NCBI GenBank assembly: GCA_030762895.1 | Contig: CM061066.1 | Location: 10,568,047-10,632,046, forward strand | Length of the DNA: 64,000 nucleotides | Source: Sophora flavescens | Lineage: Eukaryota > Streptophyta > Magnoliopsida > Fabales > Fabaceae | Direction of reading: 5' to 3' | Shown: positions 42,701-51,389 of the stretch, piece by piece | How positions within the stretch are numbered: position 1 is the first letter of the stretch | Layout of the letters: the number at the start of each line of letters is the position of its first letter | The notes under the pieces: model-generated | What the model saw: the letters and a program-made list of their open reading frames with translations, nothing else | Databases searched by the model: none | What the model was told of the DNA's origin: nothing | Made by a program: the position numbers and the translations under genes

Positions 42701-43815
42701 TTAACACAAAAACCAAATTCAAACCCAAAACCCGAATTTTGACCCAAAATCCTAATTCAAACCCGAATCCCTAATTTTGACCGAAAACCGAAATTTTGAC
42801 CCAAAACCCAAATTATAACCCAGAGCCCTTATTTTGACCCAAAACCCTAATTCTGACCCAAAACCCTAATTTAGAAAAAAACCCTATTTTAAACCCAAAA
42901 TCCTAATTCAAAGCCTAAACCCTAATTTTAACCCTAAACCCTAATTTTGATCCTAAACCCTAAATTTGAACCAAAACCCTAATTCTAACCCTATTTTTGT
43001 CCCAAAACCCTAAATTTAACCCAGAACCCTAATTTTAATCCAAACCCCTAAATTTTGACCCTAAACCGTAAATTTAACCCAGAACCCTAAATTTGACCCA
43101 CAACCCTAATTTTGACCCAAGACCTTAATTTTGACCCAAAACCTAATTTAGACACAAAAAACCTAATTCTAACCCTATTTTTGTCCCAAAACCCTTTTTT
43201 TAACTCAACCCGACACCTTAATTTTGACCCAAAACCCAAATTTTGACGTAAAACCCTAATTTAAACCCAAAACCCTAATTCTAGCCCTATTTTTGTCCCA
43301 AAACCCAATTCTTTACTCAAAACCCTAAATGAAACCCTAAACCCTAATTTTGACCCAAAACCGACAATTTGACCCAAAATAACCCAAAGCCCTATTTTAG
43401 ACCCAAAACCCTAATACGAACCCTATTTTTGACCCAAGACCCTAAATTTGACCCAAAACCCTATTTTTGACCCTAAACCTTAATTTTAACGCAAAAACTT
43501 AATTCTAACCCTATTTTTGACCCTAAACCCCAATGTTGACCCAAAACCCTGAATTTGACCCAGAACCCGATTTTGACCCAAAACCCGAATTTTGACCCAA
43601 AACCCTAATTTTGACCCAAAACCGAAATTTTGACCCTAAACCCAAATTATAACCCAGAGCCCTAATTTTGACCGAAAACCCTAATTCTGACCCGAAACCC
43701 TAATTTAGACACAAAACCCTATTTTTAACCAAAAACCCTAATTCGAAGCTTAAACCTTAATTTTAACCCTAAACCCTAAATTTGAACCAAAACCCTAATT
43801 CTAACCCTATTTTTG

Positions 43816-43820
43816 TCCCA
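43816..43820. repeat. Predicted left target-site duplication of element A (TCCCA)
   Basis: The five bases directly before the LTR start are TCCCA. Ty3/gypsy elements duplicate 5 bp. The right copy would lie about 350 bp past the window end, so this is a prediction. Confidence 0.4.
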
Positions 43821-44046
43821 TGATGAGTGTGATTTCACCTCATCTTTGTCTATCATTTTGCATGCATTTTCATGTAGTTTAGGGACATTTAATTGGATTT
43901 TTGGTTATTTTTACTTTGGAACGGGTAAGGCGGTTTTTGTGGTGTTGTTTGGCAGAAATCAAGGGTAAAATGCTCAAGATCAACCATGATGGAGTTTGGA
44001 TGAAGAAGGAGCTTGAAAAGTGAAGAAAATGAGCCAAACAGAGCCC

Positions 44047-44392
44047 ATCACGGCCTAGCCGTGATGCCCATCACGGCCTAGCCGTGATGCCCATCACGGC
44101 CATGATCGAGTAAAACTGAAAAAGAAGAAAGACTGAAGTCAGAACCGGTCACGACCTAGCCGTGATGTCCATCACGGCCGTGACCTTTCACCCCCACAAG
44201 TCAGAATATGTCATGGCCTAGCCGTGATTCCTATCACGATCGTGACAGGTAAAAATTGAAGTTTCGCGACGCGAATGTCCTCTCGCCTCGCGAGAATTTG
44301 AAATTTATAGAAGTGCCCGAGGCAGAAGCCGTCACGGCCTGGCCGTGATGGCCGTCACGGCCTGGCCGTGATGGCCATCACGGCCGTGACGC
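44047..44392 (+). promoter_or_regulatory. CpG-rich dyad array in U3 of element A 5' LTR
   Basis: Repeated inverted half-sites TCACGG/CCGTGA, either abutting (TCACGGCCGTGA) or separated by 5 bp (TCACGGCCTAGCCGTGA), plus one CTCGCCTCGCGAG site. The array ends about 70 bp upstream of the TATA box. The surrounding LTR is AT-rich, so the array stands out in base composition. A role as transcription-factor sites or a methylation target is inference. Confidence 0.75.
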
Positions 44393-44464
44393 GCATTACT
44401 TGGACCTGAAGCAACTGAATTGGATCAGAATTTGAGTTAGATTGGGATTCAAACTTCCCACATC

Positions 44465-44475
44465 TATAAATAAGG
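44465..44475 (+). promoter_or_regulatory. TATA box of element A 5' LTR
   Basis: TATAAATAAGG lies downstream of the dyad array and is conserved in the 3' LTR. Transcription would be expected to start about 30 bp further on, near 44500. Confidence 0.7.
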
Positions 44476-44594
44476 ACCCAGGCAGAGGCAGAAGGGGGAC
44501 TGAGACTTTTTGGGCTGCTATCACTTAGGCTTTAATCTAGGATCTCTCTTCTCCTTCTTCTTCTCTGATTTTCTGTTTTCATGTTATTTGTAAT

Positions 44595-44623
44595 CAAGCT
44601 TGTCGTCTCCATGACAAGGCTTG
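44595..44623 (+). other. Predicted leader hairpin, element A 5' LTR
   Basis: CAAGCTTGTC pairs with GACAAGGCTTG (one bulged base), with a loop of about eight bases. The identical structure is in the 3' LTR at 63625-63653. It would lie roughly 100 nt downstream of the predicted transcription start. Confidence 0.5.
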
Positions 44624-45324
44624 AGTAGTAGCTTAGTTTCTAGGGATTGGGGCCATGCCCGAGATCTGATTTATGTCGTTAATTTGATGTAATATCTTTG
44701 TTAATTTCAATTTTGTTTTAGATCTGATTTCTAGTATTTGAATCACTAGTAAATTCGGTGGCCACTTGTTTGAGTGTCATAGGCATTCTAAGGAGGAACC
44801 TAGCGGTGAACTTAGGTGTCGGATCTATAGAGTCAGACTTGGGACTGAAATCACGAGAGTTAGAAGCCGTCCTTCGAGGATCAACGAGTTGTCACGAAAC
44901 ACAAAGGGTCCAATCTGAATTCGACTACCACGAGAGTAGGGGTTGGTTCAATTGGGCACGGTTTTTGTAACCCGAGAGGGACTTAAACTATTAGAGGACA
45001 AACTCGCCTTCAAGGCAATTCCGATAATTAACAAGGGTAAATCAGATTAGTAACATAAACAGCCTCGTAGGTAACCCAAATCCCTAGGAATCCATTTAGA
45101 TCCAAAAACCACAAATAGATTTGTTTTCTGTTTTATTTATCTCTTAATTCAAATTCAAAACCTTTTCAATATCAAAATCTTTTTATACAGTCCAGCTTTA
45201 TCATTTAACAATTAGTTGCGATTTGAGATAACAGTCTCTGTGGGATCGATATCTTTTATTACTTGGAGACGAATCCGGTACACTTGCCGGAATCGCACGT
45301 GCGCTCGCACGTCCACCAAGTTTT

Positions 45325-45342
45325 TGGCGCCGTTGTCGGGGA
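45325..45342 (+). other. Primer binding site of element A (tRNA-Asp type)
   Basis: TGGCGCCGTTGTCGGGGA complements the 3' end of plant tRNA-Asp except for T at 45336, where B and C carry the pairing base. In RNA this would be a G-U pair, so priming is still plausible. Confidence 0.85.
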
Positions 45343-45596
45343 TTGTGTGTTTTCGAATCTCAATTTAATTTTTAAATTGATTTTTCTGGACCTTTGCTTT
45401 TTATTTAATTTTTATATTTGAAAAAAAATTTCAAAATTTCTTTCCTTCTAGTGTATCCATCTCTCTGTGTTTTTCTGTTTTATACAAAGGTCCCTAAGTC
45501 TTGGAAACCTTATTGAAGTCAACCCCGAAATCGAGAGGACCTTTCACAGATGAAGGAGGCTACAAAGAGAGAGAGAGGTTGATCCCCATTCCACTC
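45343..45596 (+). other. 5' untranslated region of element A
   Basis: AT-rich leader up to about 45480. Around 45503-45545 one frame encodes residues resembling NPEIERTFHR, a string I associate with the start of Athila-type Gag reading frames. It then meets a TGA and is not in frame with the ATG at 45597. This may be a decayed N-terminal extension of gag, or leader sequence. Confidence 0.4.
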
Positions 45597-45732
45597 ATGG
45601 CGAATCTACCGGATACGAAACCATTGAAGGACTACGTAGCCCCAAATAATAGGGGCTTGCGAACTGGGATGCTAGGCCAGAGATTGAGGCGGAGAACTAC
45701 ACTATACCGCCTATGCTAATCAACATGATTAG
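45597..45732 (+). pseudogene. gag: gag of element A, 5' fragment (broken by frameshift and by element B)
   Basis: The reading frame opens at ATG 45597 with MANLPDTKPLKDYVAPN, the usual Gag N-terminal start in this group. After residue 25 or so, a one-base shift near 45670 sends the frame to a stop at 45717-45719. The family-like continuation (residues resembling ARPEIEAEN and MLINMI) is in another frame up to 45732, where element B interrupts it inside the duplicated ATTAG. The matching downstream part resumes at 59137 with residues resembling RQHQFGGLPSEDP. A has therefore lost intact Gag through at least three lesions: this shift, the insertion, and a TAG at 59396. Gag would form the particle core that packages the RNA. 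Confidence 0.8.
45728..45732. repeat. Left target-site duplication of element B (ATTAG)
   Basis: Five-base direct repeat with 59132-59136. Taking out B and one copy joins the coding frame of the gag of A, which supports the exact boundary. Confidence 0.85.
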
Positions 45733-46386
45733 TATTGAGTCACCGACAAGTGTACCGGGTCGTCGCAAGTAATAAAAGAAACACGGTAAGTAATTACCGA
45801 GGTCGAACTCAGGGATTGGGCTACCAATTCAACTAATTTGCTGGAAATCCGATACGTTTGGTCAAGCGAAGAAAGTGGTTGAGAGAGAGATTAAGATCAC
45901 AATTCAAATAACAAATCAAATAAAGCTAATTAACTAAAAATCAGGAATTAAAATATCTAGGGTCTCAAATCCACCTACCCAGTCATGCATAGTACCCAAG
46001 TGATGATGTATTCCTCCCTAAGTTCAATTACAATGTCAACCGGGACCCCCAAATTCTCCTATATCCACTGTCGTGCTCAATAGGACGTATTCGAAGATTG
46101 GATTAATTACTTACTAGGTCTCATAATCCTAATCATCAAATTCTATTAAATCTTGTTCCCTATACGGTTGCACCAATCACCTACTCACTCTCGTACAATA
46201 TTCGATCGATGATCCCAATTCAAGTTCTAAAACGCGAATCGCCAATCAGCCTCAACACGTTTAACTAGTTAATCACGCAAGCATATGATCAACACATTCA
46301 AATCAGAATTGGAAAACAAGAATTGAATTAAAGGGGAGAAAAACATACATCACATGAACACTATACCGCCATGGGTGGCTTCATCG

Positions 46387-46405
46387 ATCCCCTAGACGAG
46401 GGGAT
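46387..46405 (-). other. Predicted leader hairpin in the element B LTR
   Basis: ATCCCCT-AGACG-AGGGGAT, a 7-bp perfect stem with a 5-nt loop, downstream of the TATA region in element sense. The right LTR has the same structure with one changed pair. Confidence 0.4.
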
Positions 46406-46570
46406 TAGTTCCTCATGCCCCAAAGGACAAACGAACAATCGGCAATAATCTCCATAATAAAATAAGAAAAGAGAAGAGAAGGGAGACGCGGCTCCAGAAA
46501 CAAGGATTCGTCCTAAAACTGATCTAAAACAAGTGAGTATCCAAGGTCCCCCAATCTGATCTGAAACAGC

Positions 46571-46580
46571 CTATAAATAG
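46571..46580 (-). promoter_or_regulatory. TATA region of element B 3' LTR
   Basis: Reads CTATTTATAG on the - strand (CTATAAATAG on +). It lies just downstream, in element sense, of the dyad array, as in A and C. Confidence 0.5.
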
Positions 46581-46599
46581 GGATTCTGGTTCTCGGATG

Positions 46600-46993
46600 C
46601 TCGCGGGGCGAACCATATTTCGCGAGGCGAACATTAGTTTTGGTGGGCTTTCATTTTGGATTCTCGCGAGGCGAGAGTGTGTTCGCGGGGCGAGTCTTCA
46701 AACCTTATTCTGTCACAGCCGTGACCTTCATCACGGCTAAGCCGTGATGGTCTCTGTCTTCCAGGGTCTTCAAACTCTCGCGGGGCGATCTTCCTCTCGC
46801 GGGGCGAGTCTTCAAACCTTAATCTGTCACAGCCGTGACCTTCATCACGGCTAGGCCGTGATGGTCTCTGTCTTCCAGGTCTTCAGTTTCTCGCGAGGCG
46901 AGAAGCCTCTCCCGTGGCGATCCAGAATTGATGACTGTTGCTGTTTTGCGGATCTTCAGGCTCGCGAGGCGAGCATCTACTCGCGGGGCGAGT
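46600..46993 (-). promoter_or_regulatory. CpG-rich dyad array in U3 of element B 3' LTR
   Basis: Mixed array of CTCGCGAGGCGAG-type sites (CTCGC-GAG-GCGAG, also GGGGCGAG variants) and TCACGG/CCGTGA dyads, upstream of the TATA region. Richer in the CTCGC class than element A. Confidence 0.75.
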
Positions 46994-47266
46994 ATCACCA
47001 GAATGGAAATTTCCACTGTTTCCTTGACTCGAAGTGCTTCCTTGACTCTTGGAGCTTCACTTCTAACCTGAAACAATAAAAAGAAACAAAAAGCGTAATT
47101 CTATTCAAAATAGACTAAAAACTACTAAAAATGCCTAGAACGAGTCAAAGTCTACTTAGGAACAAAACAAGGCCAAATTTGGGCGAAAACGAGATTGAAC
47201 TCGAATAATTTGCACAAAAACCACAGTCCATCTAGATATAAAACTAGATAAGCCAAAGACTTATCA

Positions 47267-47305
47267 AAACACCCCAAACTTAAACCTTGCTTGTCCCCAA
47301 GCAAG
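47267..47305 (-). other. Polypurine tract and adjacent hairpin of element B
   Basis: In element sense: a hairpin (CTTGCTTG and CAAGCAAG around a 4-nt loop; + coordinates 47286-47305), then TAAGTTTGGGGTG (47270-47282), then the LTR start TGATAAG. The position fits the plus-strand primer. Confidence 0.7.
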
Positions 47306-49029
47306 CTAAAACTCAAAAACGACTCAAGACTTGGCAAGATTAAGGGAATCAATCGATTTCGTACAAATTTCATGCAATCAAAACAGTTTTTCTCCAATGA
47401 TTCGCCCCCTTACATCAACGTAATCCCCACATTCATTTACTTTAAACAATTGAGAACTTATCATTCATGCAAGCATTAATCTAAGTTGAGGATCAGAGTT
47501 ACACACAAAAGGAAGATCACCAATTTCAAATAATTGCCTTCCTCACAAGGGTTTGTAAAATTTCACTCATTCGCTCAAATTCGTCTAGGCTATCAACTTT
47601 TCACTCAATTTCACATATCAAGAGCACTTCCCATGAATTTGATTTTTATCTCAAAAATGGTTCCCACGAAAACATGCATGCAACATCAGAAGGTCTTATA
47701 AAGGTTGTAATAGGGCCTGGCTGAGGGTAGGATATTCAAGGATACTAGGCTTAAGTCCCTGGGAACTAAGAGAGCATGAGCATTTGACACATCTTTCACT
47801 CGAATTCCTTTTTCCATTTTTCCTTTTTGCCTCGGGTGACCACAGCCTTTTCCTTGCTAATCATTTTGTTTTGCCCCATTTCTTTTCACAGTTTTTTTTT
47901 TTGGGTTTCAACCTTTATTTTTCTTTTTCTCAACCCAAAATGACATATCACCTTGTATCCACCCCAAACTTAGTTTCCCACAACCCTTCTCTTGCTAAGT
48001 GTCCATGCTCACCTAATCCTAAGATTGGGTTAACATGGTTTTTCAGATTTTGGCTTGTAATATAGGGTCATCAAGAAACAATAGGCTAATTAGGCTCAAT
48101 GTGGTTAACTAGGGAACATGCATTCGGGTTGGTTCTTTTTAGGCAAAGTAGTTATTCAAAGAAAATTGCCTAAATCATTTGATGCAACATATAAACATGC
48201 AAACCATGAAGAGATTCAAGCAAATTCGGGAAAGTGCAACTTAATAGTGATTCACGCAATCAAAAACAAAGTTGGAGGCTCAAATCCTCACCTGGACATT
48301 TTGCAAATTTTTTGACCGAGATACAATTCCTAGTGTGTGCACCCCTTCACCCCAAACTTATCATAAATCAAGTAATCACAATAAAATTCTCAAAGTTCAA
48401 TTTTCAATTTTTCACATGGGGATCAATTTTTCTAATTTCAGAACCTAGGGGGAAATCATCGATGGTCAATATAAATCATGCAATCAATCTATGCTCAATT
48501 TAATTAAATTCCAACAAGCTTGCCGACACACTATTCATACACAAACTCTTGATCTTCTCCTATTATTCAAGAGTGACAAACAAAAACAAAAACAAAAACA
48601 AGAGTGAGGAAAGGAGAGGGTGCTCCCTGATCGAGTTTCCATGGTTGCCTCCTCATCCAATTGGTCTCACGGGCTCCCTTCTGTTGCATAGCATCCTGGA
48701 AGAACTCCTGCAAATTAAAACCTTAAGTGCAGATTCGCGAGGCGAGAGATCACTCGCGAGGCGAATCTGGAAAAATTGTTTTCACACTTTCCAGAATAAC
48801 GAGGCGAGTAGTATCTCGCGAGGCGAATCTGGAATTCCAACAGATGATGATGCCTAGAATCGCGAGGCGAAAGTATACCTCGCGACGCGAGACAGAAATG
48901 AAAGCAAGCCTCTGAGATTCAGGGCTTCTGTCTCGCGTGACCACTGTGGATTCACGTGGGGAATCAAGCTTTTTTTTATAATTTATTTATCAATGAAAAT
49001 GACAGAAACTAAAATTAAAGGATACCTAG
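47306..49029 (-). other. 3' untranslated region of element B
   Basis: Noncoding by inspection and about 90% similar to the matching part of element C over ~1.4 kb. It holds two further copies of the polypurine-like 13-mer (47960-47972 and 48348-48360), a stretch that is purine-rich in element sense (about 47797-47940), a CAAAAA run (48577-48601) and a CpG-rich dyad cluster (48735-48960) that element C lacks. Confidence 0.75.
48735..48960 (-). promoter_or_regulatory. CTCGC-type dyad cluster in the 3' region of element B
   Basis: About six sites of the TCGCGAGGCGA class (first at 48735-48746, second at 48754-48764), some with one change (TCGCGACGCGAGA). The same motif class is in its LTR array. 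It lies between the hairpin and the rest of the 3' region. Confidence 0.65.
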
Positions 49030-49047
49030 CTTGGGTTGCCTCCCAAG
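49030..49047 (-). other. Conserved 3' hairpin of element B
   Basis: CTTGGGTTGCCTCCCAAG: 6-bp perfect stem and 6-nt loop, 47 bp past the stop codon of the pol remnant. Same in C; near-identical in A. Confidence 0.65.
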
Positions 49048-49094
49048 TAGTGCTTCTTTAACGTCCCGAGCCTGACTCAAGTCACCCCTAAGGG

Positions 49095-49992
49095 TTAATC
49101 CGGAGGAAGAAACGGCTTGTAATTTGGGACTGATTCCCCATGGTCATGCCTTATCATTTGCCCATTCACCTTGAAGTTACCAGAGGCCCCTTCTAACTCT
49201 ACTGTTATGCGAGGACAAACTTGGAGGACCTTGAATGGTCCTGACCACCTCGATCTTGGCTTTCCCGGAAAGAGTTTCAACCTTGAGTTGTCAAGAAGTA
49301 ACGCTTGCCCGGGCTCAAGCTCCCTAGGCAAGATGTGTGTGTCCCGCCTTTCCTTAGTCCGCTTTTTGTGGTTTGCTTGCTTGCAGATCCCGGACAACTC
49401 ATTTAAATCCAAAAGCCCTCTATAATCGGCACATACTCTCCACTCCGTGATGGTCCCTTTTGGGATCAACTGGTTGTTTTCATTGACCACCACGGTTGTG
49501 CCACCTTTCAACTTTGGTGCTTTATCCTCTTTTTCTATGCCCTTGTTGTTGCTCTCTTCCCTTGCACATTCATCCCTTGGGGAACTCGGTAAGGCTTCCA
49601 TGTCTTTCAACCACTCGAGATAGACCTCATCCCCCAAAGGGTCTTTTTTCTCACTATCATCATCATGGGATTTTACCAACACTTGAGCAAGTGAAGAACC
49701 ATGGGATTCTCTAGTTGCCTTTGCCTTGACAGTTGGATCCACCATATCCACTCGATACACTTCCGACCTCTCTGCAGGGTGCTTCATTGCTTCAAAGAGA
49801 TTAAAGACTACCTCATCATCTTGCACCCTTAGAGTGAGTTTCCCTTGTCGCACACCTATCAAGGTACCCCCAGTGGCCAAGAAGGGCCTACCCAATATGA
49901 GAGGGATCTCGGCGTCTTCATCCATATCTAGCACTACAAAGTCCACCGGAAATATGAGCTTGTCCACCTTTACTAACAAGTCTTCGACCACC
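49095..49992 (-). pseudogene. pol: Protease C-terminus with reverse transcriptase-integrase fusion remnant, element B (downstream part)
   Basis: Reading leftward from the C insertion: the protease C-terminal half (residues like LVKVDKLIFPVDF, then ILGRPFLATGG), an acidic linker, the conserved entry to reverse transcriptase (NENNQLIPKG, WRVCADYR; about 49430-49500), then directly the integrase C-terminus (LLDLNEL, NSRLKLFPGKPRSRWSGPF; about 49110-49425), ending at the stop 49095-49097. The frame is open across the join, so nearly all of reverse transcriptase, all of RNase H, and the zinc-binding and catalytic core of integrase are missing through an in-frame deletion. The first residues of the open frame to the right of 49992 come from the LTR of element C and are not part of this gene. 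The upstream partner is at 55457-57344. Confidence 0.88.
49988..49992. repeat. Left target-site duplication of element C (CCACC)
   Basis: Direct repeat with 55452-55456, adjacent to TGGTGGTG at the LTR end. Confidence 0.9.
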
Positions 49993-50814
49993 TGGTGGTG
50001 AACGCCGGCAAGTGTACCGGGTCGTCGCAAGTAATAAAATAAACACGGTAAGTAATTACCGAGGTCGAACTCAGGGATTGGGCTACCAATTTGACTAATC
50101 CGCGGGAAATCCGATACGTTTGGTCAAGTTACATAAGGTGGTTGAGAGAGAGAAGAGAGGATCGATATTCAATTAACAAATCTAATAAAACTAAACTATT
50201 AAAATCTGAAATTAAAATGTCCAAGGTCACAAATCCACCTACCCAACATGCATACCCAAGTGATGATGAATTCCTCCCTAAGTTCAATTACAATGTCAAC
50301 CGGGACCCCCAAATTCTCCTAAATCCACTCTCGTGCTCATTAGGACGTATTCGACGATTGGATTAATTACTTACTAGGTCTCATAATCCTAATCTCGAAT
50401 TTGGTTAATTCTTGTTCCCTATATGGTTGCACTAATCTCCTACTCACTCTCGTGCAATATTCGATTAGTGATCCCAATTCAAGTTCTAAAACGCGAATCA
50501 CCGTTCGGCCTCAAACACGTTTAACTAATTAATCACGCAAAACATATGATCAATGCATTCAAATCAGAATTGGAAAACAAGAATTGAATTAAAGGAGAAA
50601 GACATACATCATATCGGATTTACATCGCCATGGGTGGCTTCATCGTTCCCTCGGACGAGGGGATTAGTTCCTCATGCTCATAGACAAACAATCGGAACTC
50701 ATCCTAAGACTAAGAATAAGAAAAGAGAAGAGGAGACGCAACCCCAGAATAAGGATTCTAAAAGATCTCTAATCAGTTCGGATCCAAAAGTCCTCTAATT
50801 ATGTTCTGCAGTGC

Positions 50815-50824
50815 CTTATTTATA
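50815..50824 (-). promoter_or_regulatory. TATA box of element C 3' LTR
   Basis: TATAAATAAG on the - strand, the same string as in element A. Confidence 0.65.
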
Positions 50825-50837
50825 GGGAGGCCACGCG

Positions 50838-51123
50838 TCACGGCCGTGATGGTCATCACGGCCAGGCCGTGACGGCTTCTGTTTCTGGCGCACTTCTGGA
50901 ATTTAAACCCTCGCGACGCGAAGGATGTCTCGCGACACGATCCTTCTTTTCACGGCCCGTGATGTGAATCACGGCTAGGCCGTGATGGTCTCTGACTTGT
51001 GTGGCTTTTAGGTCACGGCCGTGATATACATCACGGCTAGGCCGTGATATACATCACGGGTAGGTCTCTGTCTTCCCGGGTCTTCAAACTCTCGCGAGGC
51101 GAGCTTCCTCTCGCGGGGCGAGA
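50838..51123 (-). promoter_or_regulatory. CpG-rich dyad array in U3 of element C 3' LTR
   Basis: Abutting (TCACGGCCGTGA) and 5-bp spaced (TCACGGCTAGGCCGTGA) dyads together with CTCGCGAGGCGAG-type sites, directly upstream of the TATA box in element sense. Confidence 0.75.
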
Positions 51124-51389
51124 ATCTCCAGAATGGCAATCTCCACGATTTCTTGACTTTCCTTAATTCTCAGAGCTTCACTTATTGACCTGAAAACAAC
51201 ACAAGCAACCACAAGCGTAATTCTATCCAAAAGAAGCTAAAAACTACACAAAAGACGCAAAACGAGTCAAAGTCCAACTTAGGAACAAAACAAGGCAAAT
51301 TTGGGCGAAAACGAGAGTGAACTCGAATAAATTGGCACATAAACCCTAGTTCATCTAGTCATAAAACTAGATAAGCCAGAGGCTTATCA

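Larger units (their letters stand above)
30592..43820 (-). repeat. Telomere-like satellite, block 3 (C-rich strand on +)
   Basis: The same satellite family in reverse orientation: units such as CCCTAATTTTGACCCAAAA and heptamers CCCTAAA. Landmarks of blocks 1-2 are present as reverse complements (for example CCAAATTATAACCCAGAGCC). Long-range order is less regular than in block 1; two period classes (~2.4 kb and ~1.75 kb) are listed separately. It ends abruptly at the 5' LTR of element A. Confidence 0.93.
43821..45318 (+). repeat. 5' LTR of element A (~1498 bp)
   Basis: Begins TGATGAGTG and ends CCACCA, six bases (AGTTTT) before the primer binding site, the same spacing as in elements B and C. 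U3 holds an array of CpG-rich dyad motifs (44047-44392). TATAAATAAGG lies at 44465. A pyrimidine-rich stretch (44545-44575) and a hairpin (44595-44623) follow in the leader. U5 ends with CCGGTACACTTGCCGG (45275-45290), shared with B and C. It is 60 bp longer than the 3' LTR over the comparable part: two extra 23-bp dyad units and one further unit, less 9 bp in the CTT-rich stretch. Confidence 0.9.
45733..47266 (-). repeat. 3' LTR of element B (~1534 bp)
   Basis: In + coordinates it runs from TATTGAGTCACC to TTATCA; in element sense it starts TGATAAG. It pairs with the LTR at 57626-59131. It carries the U5 motif (45743-45758, one change), a leader hairpin (46387-46405), a TATTTATAG region (46571-46580) and a long dyad array (46600-46993). 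Confidence 0.9.
49993..51389 (-). repeat. 3' LTR of element C (~1397 bp)
   Basis: In + coordinates TGGTGGTGAACG to TTATCA. U5 motif CCGGCAAGTGTACCGG at 50005-50020, TATA at 50815-50824, dyad array 50838-51123. It has one extra partial dyad unit (near 51045-51060) relative to the 5' LTR. Confidence 0.95.

Noticed and set aside
44047..44392. CRISPR-like look of short regular repeats in the LTRs
   Set aside because: Units are palindromic dyads without unique spacers, inside LTRs of plant retrotransposons, with no cas genes.
44758..44970. A 70-codon frame in both LTRs of element A (also 63788-64000)
   Set aside because: It begins at GTG, lies in the transcript leader and LTR, and its substitutions between the two LTRs change amino acids freely; its repetition only reflects the LTR pair.
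45325..45342. A tRNA-Asp gene
   Set aside because: Only the 18 bases complementary to the tRNA 3' end are present, as expected for a primer binding site; there is no cloverleaf sequence.
50091..50366. A 91-codon frame found in both LTRs of element C (also 54167-54442)
   Set aside because: Antisense to the element within the LTR; repeated only because LTRs are duplicates. The same holds for the 85-codon frames at 46819-47076 and 58712-58969 in the B LTRs.
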